A stretch of 35,138 nucleotides of DNA from Selaginella moellendorffii (Eukaryota > Streptophyta > Lycopodiopsida > Selaginellales > Selaginellaceae): positions 124,956 to 160,093 of the forward strand of contig NW_003314436.1 of the NCBI RefSeq assembly GCF_000143415.4, in the 5' to 3' direction. A program made the translations under genes and the position numbers. The notes below the pieces were generated by a model. It was not told the DNA's origin. It made no database searches and was given only the letters and a program-made list of their open reading frames with translations. This document shows, piece by piece, positions 29,708-35,138 of this stretch (within the stretch, counting starts at the first letter, position 1; every line of letters starts with the position of its first letter).

Positions 29708-30343
29708 ATCCCGGTCTCCGCCCCGGTCTCCGTCTCGACCTCAGCCTCGGGCTCGGCCTCGGGCTCGGCCTCGGCCTCGGGCTCGGTCTCGGTCTCCACC
29801 CCGGTCTCCGTCTCGACCTCGGACTCCATCTCGGGTCCTTCTCGGACTCCATCTCAGTCCATCTCGAACTCCATTTTGGGTCCATCTCAAACTCCATCTC
29901 GGACTCCATCTTTGTCCATCTCGGACTCCATCTCAGACTCCATCTCGGACTCCATCTCGGGTCCATCTCAGACTCCATCTCGGGTCCATCTCGGACTCCA
30001 TCTCGGTCCATCTCGGACTCCACCTCAGACTCCAACTCGGATCCATCTCGGACTCCATCTTGGACTCCACCTCGGACTCCAACTCGGGTCCATCTCAGAC
30101 TCCATCTCGGACACTTCCACATGTCATGTGTTGGTCCTTTTAGGTCCCTTTTTGGAGCCTCGCTTATTGCTCGCTTCATGCTCATTCCTTGAGCACTCCG
30201 TTGGGAGTTCCACTCCCGCTCTCAACCTTTCAAGTCGGAGCCTTTTAGTCCAAATGTGTTATGCTCGTTTGGCTTTTGCTTCAGCCACTACCACGTGGCA
30301 CCCTTTCGGCTCCACTTTGGGGCTTAGGGATTTGTGTCTCACA
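28606..30343 (+). mobile_element. 1738-bp solo LTR inserted in the gypsy integrase
   Basis: The insert starts TGTAAGCG and ends TCTCACA, the usual TG...CA of LTRs. It is flanked by AAAAC (28601-28605) and GAAAC (30344-30348), a 5-bp target duplication with one change. The integrase frame left at 28605 is resumed at 30349. There is no internal coding region, so it is a solo LTR from recombination. Long ORFs inside (29329-30373) come from the repeat array and are not genes. Confidence 0.85.
29598..30112 (+). repeat. TCTCGG hexamer array grading into ACTCCATCTCGG dodecamers
   Basis: 29598-29710 is near-pure GGGCTC/GGTCTC hexamers, then variants to about 29830, then ACTCCATCTCGG(G/T)CC-like units to about 30112. 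All six frames are open over long stretches (Ser-Val, Gly-Leu, Glu-Thr repeats), a result of the hexamer. The array lies within the solo LTR. Confidence 0.92.
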
Positions 30344-30348
30344 GAAAC

Positions 30349-30560
30349 AAGCAGCAAAGCTTTTTTTCCATGAAGTAGTGCAGGTTTATGGTCTTCCCAA
30401 AGAGATGATCTTGGATAGAAATTCAAGATTTATGGGGAAGTTTTGGGGCACACTATTCCAGTTTTTTAGTACCAAATTGAAGTTTAGTATGGCTTATCAT
30501 CCTTAAATTGATGGGTTCAAAATGGATGGAGGGGATATTAAGATCACTCAAGATATTATT
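30349..30560 (+). pseudogene. Ty3/gypsy integrase, middle part (part 3)
   Basis: It reads AAKLFFHEVVQVYGLPKEM, then LDRNSRFMGKFW (second catalytic Asp region) and FSMAYHP, where a TAA replaces the expected Gln, followed by IDG. The homology fades near 30560. The catalytic Glu region and the C-terminal domain are not found after it. Confidence 0.85.
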
Positions 30561-31330
30561 TCCAAGTTTTTTTATCTCCTCATAGAGGTAGATTAGTGGA
30601 ATTGGATAGAAGGAGTAATCTTTTCTGATAAACTCAAACAAAGATCTGTTCATCTAGAATAGAGGGAAAATACATGTCCCTTGGGAAAAATTCATCTTTA
30701 TGCTAGAGAAACCCTCATTTATCTGAGTGTTTTTTTTTTATGGGAAAGTTCCAAGGAAAGAAATCAAGAGATACATTAAATAGATATTTCTTTCTCTGGA
30801 GTAAGCTTTCCCTCAAAATCTTGCTGGTATGGCCTATAAAAAGTTTCTCTAGACAATGCAAGATTTAAAGGAAAAGAAAAAGAAGGGGTGGATACTTTAA
30901 AAGTAATGTCTACATTTTTCTTGCCCCGTTCTATAAACTTTGCTAGCAAACCACGAAGACTAATAAGCAAAGATTACTAGGCCAACAAGGAAATTTTTTT
31001 TCCACAATATGTTTGCATAAAAAAGCAAACAAAGGCAAGAGGACAAAGCTTAGAGCTAACGACATAAGGCAAAGTGACTTAAGTAATTTAGAAGTAACTA
31101 AGGAGCTTCTTTTTCTCTCTTGTTCTTTCCCTCTCTACACTTATACCTCCACCAAGATGTGCCAACACTCCAAGCTTAGCTCTAAAGAAATGTACGGTAG
31201 CTCAAATGCCACTTAGGGCCACATAAGAGTAAATGCCATTTCTACCACTTATTGGGTCAAACACACTCTTGATTGAGCGGAGTGATCTTATCTTCACACC
31301 ACTGCCACAAGCCATTGACTCCACTCTTGA
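30561..31330. other. AT-rich stretch without recognised genes
   Basis: Only short ORFs and poly-T/poly-A tracts (30726-30740) are seen. Nothing is recognised. Confidence 0.4.
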
Positions 31331-31438
31331 GCACCATCAATGCAAGATCTCTCTTGGGCACCTCTATTGGCACTACACTACATCTCCCAGTCACCTAACA
31401 CCGAGTGTTTTACTTACAAATCTCCACAGACGGCAAAA

Positions 31439-32370
31439 ATGCCTAGGCAAGATAAGTATGTGGAAGAAATCTTGTCCAGCAATAACTATAGCAAAGTAAA
31501 GCTGTTTAGGGAGTTTATGCTTTCTCCCTATGAGAAGTTTTGGCTAAATGCATTTGGGTTTCTCGCTTATATAGAGCTACTCGAAGGAGAAATATCGATC
31601 GAGCAAAAAATTGAGCTCATGCAGAAGTGGTACCTAATGGAGCATGCATTTCTCTTCCACAAGCAAGTCCATCCTTTTGGACTCACCTAGTTTGATTAGA
31701 ATTTTTGCCTAAACAACAGGGTCAAAATAATCACGATGAGCAAGAAGGATCGCATACCCAATCAATACGTCCTCCCAAACTACACATCTGGATAGGGAGG
31801 CAATTCACCTACTTAAAGCTCGACTATCATGCTCAACTTAAAGTGTTGTGTGCCATCGTCAATGCGATGATGGTTGCACAAAATGCTAGCATTAAGATAA
31901 CTCGCCTATTAGAAGTTATCGAGACTGGATGGCAAATAAATATAGCTCATTTTGCCTACAATAGATTTGTGGCCAAAATGAAGAATGTTGCCTTACAGGT
32001 AGGCAAGGAAAGACAAGTGAAGATAGGAGTCTTCATCTTTTTGCGGCACATCTATAAGCATTACATAGCTTAGGAGAATCCCACACCTCACCTTGCCATT
32101 GATGCACCACCTCTAGGATCTCCTCCAAGGGAGATAGCGAGTTTGGAGAGGCTGCTAGTCCACCAAGAATCGCTACTTCATGTGGCTAGCTCAACAAGAA
32201 CGACTCCCCTCTCTTGTAACAATACACCTCTCGAACACAACATGCAAGATAAGAGACACAATGACATATACTATGGGAATGCTCGGCAGCACAGGATGTC
32301 TAGGAGGGAGCCATGGCAATCCTCAAACAAACCTCATAAGGAGGCATGGCCATCATCTATGAATCTGTAA
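31439..32370 (+). pseudogene. Unrecognised coding relic, possibly gag- or transposon-like
   Basis: 31439-31690 opens MPRQDKYVEEILSS, followed by FREFMLSPYEKFWLNAFG. After a frame change, 31705-32070 gives KLHIWIGRQFTYLKLDY, AIVNAMMVAQNASIKI and INIAHFAYNRFVAKMKN, then a stop at 32071. A proline-rich, Ser/Gln-rich tail follows in the same or a shifted frame to 32370. The composition looks coding. The INIAHFAYN block vaguely recalls the 'putative plant transposon protein' domain, but I would not name it. Confidence 0.35.
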
Positions 32371-33739
32371 TTTGGGGCGGCTTCCTCCAAAGGAAGACCA
32401 AACACCCGGATGCCTGGAAATAAAAACACAACAAAGACCCCCATTTTGACCAACTCAACTGAATGCACACTCACCTCACATAGGATTTCTCCTAGCATTG
32501 GGAAAGTGATAAGCACTAGATGAACGATGGATGTTAAAGTTGTGAAAGAAATTCCACAACTTAGGCCACAAAGTCTGACACTCGATATGCCTACAAATAC
32601 CACAAAACCATTGACTGTAGACACAACCAATAAGGTGAGTTTAAGCCAAGAAGATCACGGCTAAGAAACTGACCAGGATGAAGAGGACGAGGCTACAAAA
32701 GAGGGTCTAGATAAACTGGAGGAGTATAGGCTTAGTCTTTTCCAATCCACCTACACATTTGACAATGACACACCTTCAGTCAATTAGTCTAATAAGATGA
32801 GATAGCCATAGCAGCAGCAGATGCCACAGCAACACTACAAAGTCAAGGCTAGCCATGCCTTCGCTTACAAGATTGTGAATTAGCCAAGTGAGCCAGCAGT
32901 CTAAAGCTTTTTGGAGGAGCTCTCTCAACACATCTAGGCAAGCAAGTAGCCAATCAACAAGCCAATGCAACTAGTAGAAGATGAGCAAACTACAAAGTAT
33001 TGCATATAGTACATTTACCTTTTCATCACTCTCCCACAATAAATCTACTATTTGTCCTCAAGCAGTCGGATTCTCCAAATCCTACTCTAGGTTGTTAAGT
33101 TTGGTCTTCATACTGATAAGCTTAACGCTTTGGTGAAGTTCCTAACGCATGATCTAATTTTCCTAGTCAAGTATTGTGATACACTAGTCCTGACAGTTGA
33201 TTCGCTCTACATTGGTAGATGTGAAAGTTGGGATTCCACTCTTGAGTTTTTGGATTATATGGCACTAATGACTCTACTTGCCCATGACTCTATCCACTTT
33301 CTTAGTGATTGTTTTGAGGTAGCTCAAGACCTTTTATCTTGTGTATCGTCCCAGGTAGAGCAAAAGAAGAAAATTTAGGCAACATGGACTTACGCCTAAG
33401 TTTAGGCATCCAAAGAAGAAAGACCCAACATAAGCAACGCTTATTATAGACAAGCATTAAGTAGTTAGGAATGATTATAAAATCATGTACTATAGTTAGA
33501 CATGCTGGAAAACAACCCCCATTTATTATTGTATGCATTTGCATTGAATTAACCATTTTTCTTCCACTTGTGACTATTTGTGTAATGTAGAGTTGAGAGA
33601 GTGATATGTGTTTATCTTTATTCACGTCTTTGGGGTTTAAGACTAAGTTCTCTTCTATTCTTCTTCTCTTCTCTACTTTTTTATCTCTATTTGTTTGTCA
33701 CTATTTTGTAGGCATAGGCAAGAATGTAAGTATAGGCAA
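32371..33739. other. No recognised genes
   Basis: Only short unsupported ORFs on both strands, some Gln/Leu-rich from CAGCAG-type runs near 32810-32830. Confidence 0.4.
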
Positions 33740-34340
33740 AAGAAACCTTACTCAAGTAGTATTGAGTTGGATGACCCCCCAAGAAATCTAAATTCAAAAG
33801 TTTATATTTGGTATTAGAAAGGCTTTCGAGTCTAACTCTATTAATTGGCTAAGCAAATCACACTATATATTGAGTTGACATCTAGCAATCTAATTTGCTC
33901 TAGTTGAGCTAGACTTGAAAGGTAGGGTGTCAAGAGAGAGATGTGGTAGAGCTATGTCTCTAATCTTCCATTTATAAGGATGTGAACTTACAAAGAAGTT
34001 GAGTTAATATTTAATAATCTAGTTTGCTCCAATTGGGCTAAATTTGAAGGGTAAGGTGTCAAGAGAATAAGGTAGGAGAGTTGTTGCTCTTAGCTTTCGT
34101 TCATGAGGGCCTAAACTTGTAGAGAAACATAGTGAATTTTAAGCAAGCAATCAAAGAGAAATATGATTTATAGTGGTTTAAATATAGAAGAAAATGGTTT
34201 ATTTTCTAATTAGTTAAATGTTTTAGGATATTTAGAGTTAAACATCCTTGAGTTTGAGTAATATTGGATGGATGACCTCCTGGAAAGTCTAAATTCAAAA
34301 ACTTACACCTCCTCTCAAAACTCTTTATTGCTATCAAAGG
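33740..34340 (+). mobile_element. 5S-rRNA-like (Cassandra/TRIM or SINE3-type) relic with tandem duplication
   Basis: 34226-34286 reads GAGTTAAACATCCTTGAG, then GAGTAATATTGGATGGATG, then ACCTCCTGGAAAGTCT. This follows plant 5S rRNA box A, intermediate element and box C nearly base for base. A second, worse copy is at about 33755-33790 (AGTTGGATGACCCCCCAAG, AAATCTAAATTC), about 494 bp upstream and in the same orientation. After both, similar DNA follows (CTAAATTCAAAA). Paired 5S-bearing repeats at this spacing fit a Cassandra TRIM, whose LTRs carry 5S sequence. Between them lies a 129-bp tandem duplication (33872-34000 and 34001-34129). Confidence 0.55.
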
Positions 34341-34856
34341 AGTTTCTTGTAATGATTGACCAAGATGAACTAATATTGATGTTAATGTTAAAAAGATGCA
34401 TGACAATGGGTAAAGAACTTTAGAAATTTTTTTCCATCATTGCTACAATGCATGGGCATGTTGAAACACTTAAAACTAAAAATGGTTGGTGGATCAACTC
34501 AAGATTCCAACTTTTTTTATTGATAATGGCATGTCTAACTTGGCTAATTAATGTGAAGAAGCTATTAGCTGTTAACAGAACTCTAGATACAAAGGCTTTA
34601 ATGACTAGTTTGATAGCTTTATATTATATAGGTCTTTGATGGTGGAATTAGTTTGAAGAATTTTGTATTGCAAAAAAAATGTTACTTTTCATTTATGTTT
34701 TGCATCTTACAAAGATGTGGAGAATGTTTATAAGGGAAAATAGCACTTAAGTACCACTTGATTAGTTGTGTTTCAATAAAATATTTGAATCAAAATAAAT
34801 TCTACTTCATTTATGCCTTTCATAATGAGAACATGATGCAACACTTATACTATGCT

Positions 34857-35132
34857 TTATTTCATTAAAGTGGAACTTATTCAGTAAAGTGGAACATTAA
34901 TTAGCATGTGTCCACATGCCATTTCCTAGTACTTAATTAATATTTATTAATATTTCTATCAGTTTTTTAATTTATTTTTTATATTTCACAATATTATAAC
35001 ACAAAATCATATGAAAAGTTTTTGATTTATAAATTATAAAGCTAAAACTTCAATTTTTTATTGTTGTTATAAAAATGGCATGTGAGCCACACACCATAAG
35101 TGGGATAATGAAAAGTTCCACTTAACAAAATA
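34857..35132. mobile_element. 276-bp MITE related to Element 2
   Basis: The left end TTATTTCATTAAAGTGGAAC, then TTATTCAGTAAAGTGG, matches the right end of Element 2 read inward. The right end, read on the minus strand (TTATTTTGTTAAGTGGAAC, then TCATTATCCCACTT), matches the left end of Element 2. Each side carries one palindrome (34901, 35075) and the middle is AT-rich without coding. It is therefore an internally deleted relative in inverted orientation. The outer flank at the right is cut by the window end, so no target duplication can be checked. Confidence 0.82.
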
Positions 35133-35138
35133 AACATA

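Noticed and set aside
29329-30373. Long overlapping ORFs (287, 330 and 196 codons) on both strands
   Set aside because: They are open only because of the TCTCGG hexamer and ACTCCATCTCGG arrays inside the solo LTR. The Ser-Val, Gly-Leu and Glu-Thr repeats have no other support.
33302-33791. ORFs of 61-107 codons before the 5S-like relic
   Set aside because: Low-complexity Ser/Phe/Leu composition, no motif, AT-rich background.

Overview
This window is plant nuclear DNA made almost entirely of nested, decayed transposable elements. I see no conserved host gene, rRNA or tRNA. Plant origin is supported by Ty3/gypsy chromovirus pieces, a solo LTR, a 5S-rRNA-like (Cassandra-type) relic and an interstitial CCCTAAA tract at 21385. 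The inferred introns are very short (38 to about 130 nt). Together with transposase families I associate with ferns, lycophytes and bryophytes, this suggests a non-seed vascular plant or bryophyte. The species cannot be fixed from the sequence.

Layout. At 16-605 (-) lies a chromovirus integrase tail with chromodomain, and at 753-1855 (-) a decayed RNase-H-fold transposase-like gene. 'Element 1' (about 1856-14172) is bounded by similar inverted repeats. It carries a small acidic ORF (+, 2195), an unrecognised broken gene (+, 4109), a ParB-like plus DNA-methyltransferase-like fusion gene (-, 4930-8420) and a SWIM-zinc-finger transposase pseudogene (+, 10295-13349). Next comes part of a gypsy reverse transcriptase/RNase H (14187-14428), cut by 'Element 2' (14420-27611). 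Element 2 has perfect 25-bp terminal inverted repeats. It carries a multi-exon (-) gene joining a ParB-like domain to an FCP1/HAD-phosphatase-like domain (14863-20530), a divergent (+) DUF7869-like transposase gene (22911-25979) and a second copy of the small acidic ORF (26693-26950). The gypsy pol resumes at 27777, is cut again by a 1.74-kb solo LTR (28606-30343), and ends near 30560. The rest is an unrecognised coding relic (31440-32370), a 5S-like relic (33740-34340) and a 276-bp MITE (34857-35132) whose ends match those of Element 2.

The most unusual signal is a family of about 30 short palindromes (ATGGCATG, six bases, CATGCCAT) found only inside Element 2 and the MITE. They fill tiny introns, lie in spacers, and in a few places are read as protein. 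Elements 1 and 2 share a plan: a ParB-like gene, a divergent RNase-H-fold transposase-like gene of a different family in each, and the small YYTPG protein. My inference is an undescribed family of giant terminal-inverted-repeat transposons that carry ParB-like proteins, with the palindromes as candidate binding sites. All the large genes carry nonsense mutations, mostly C-to-T type, so these copies are probably inactive.
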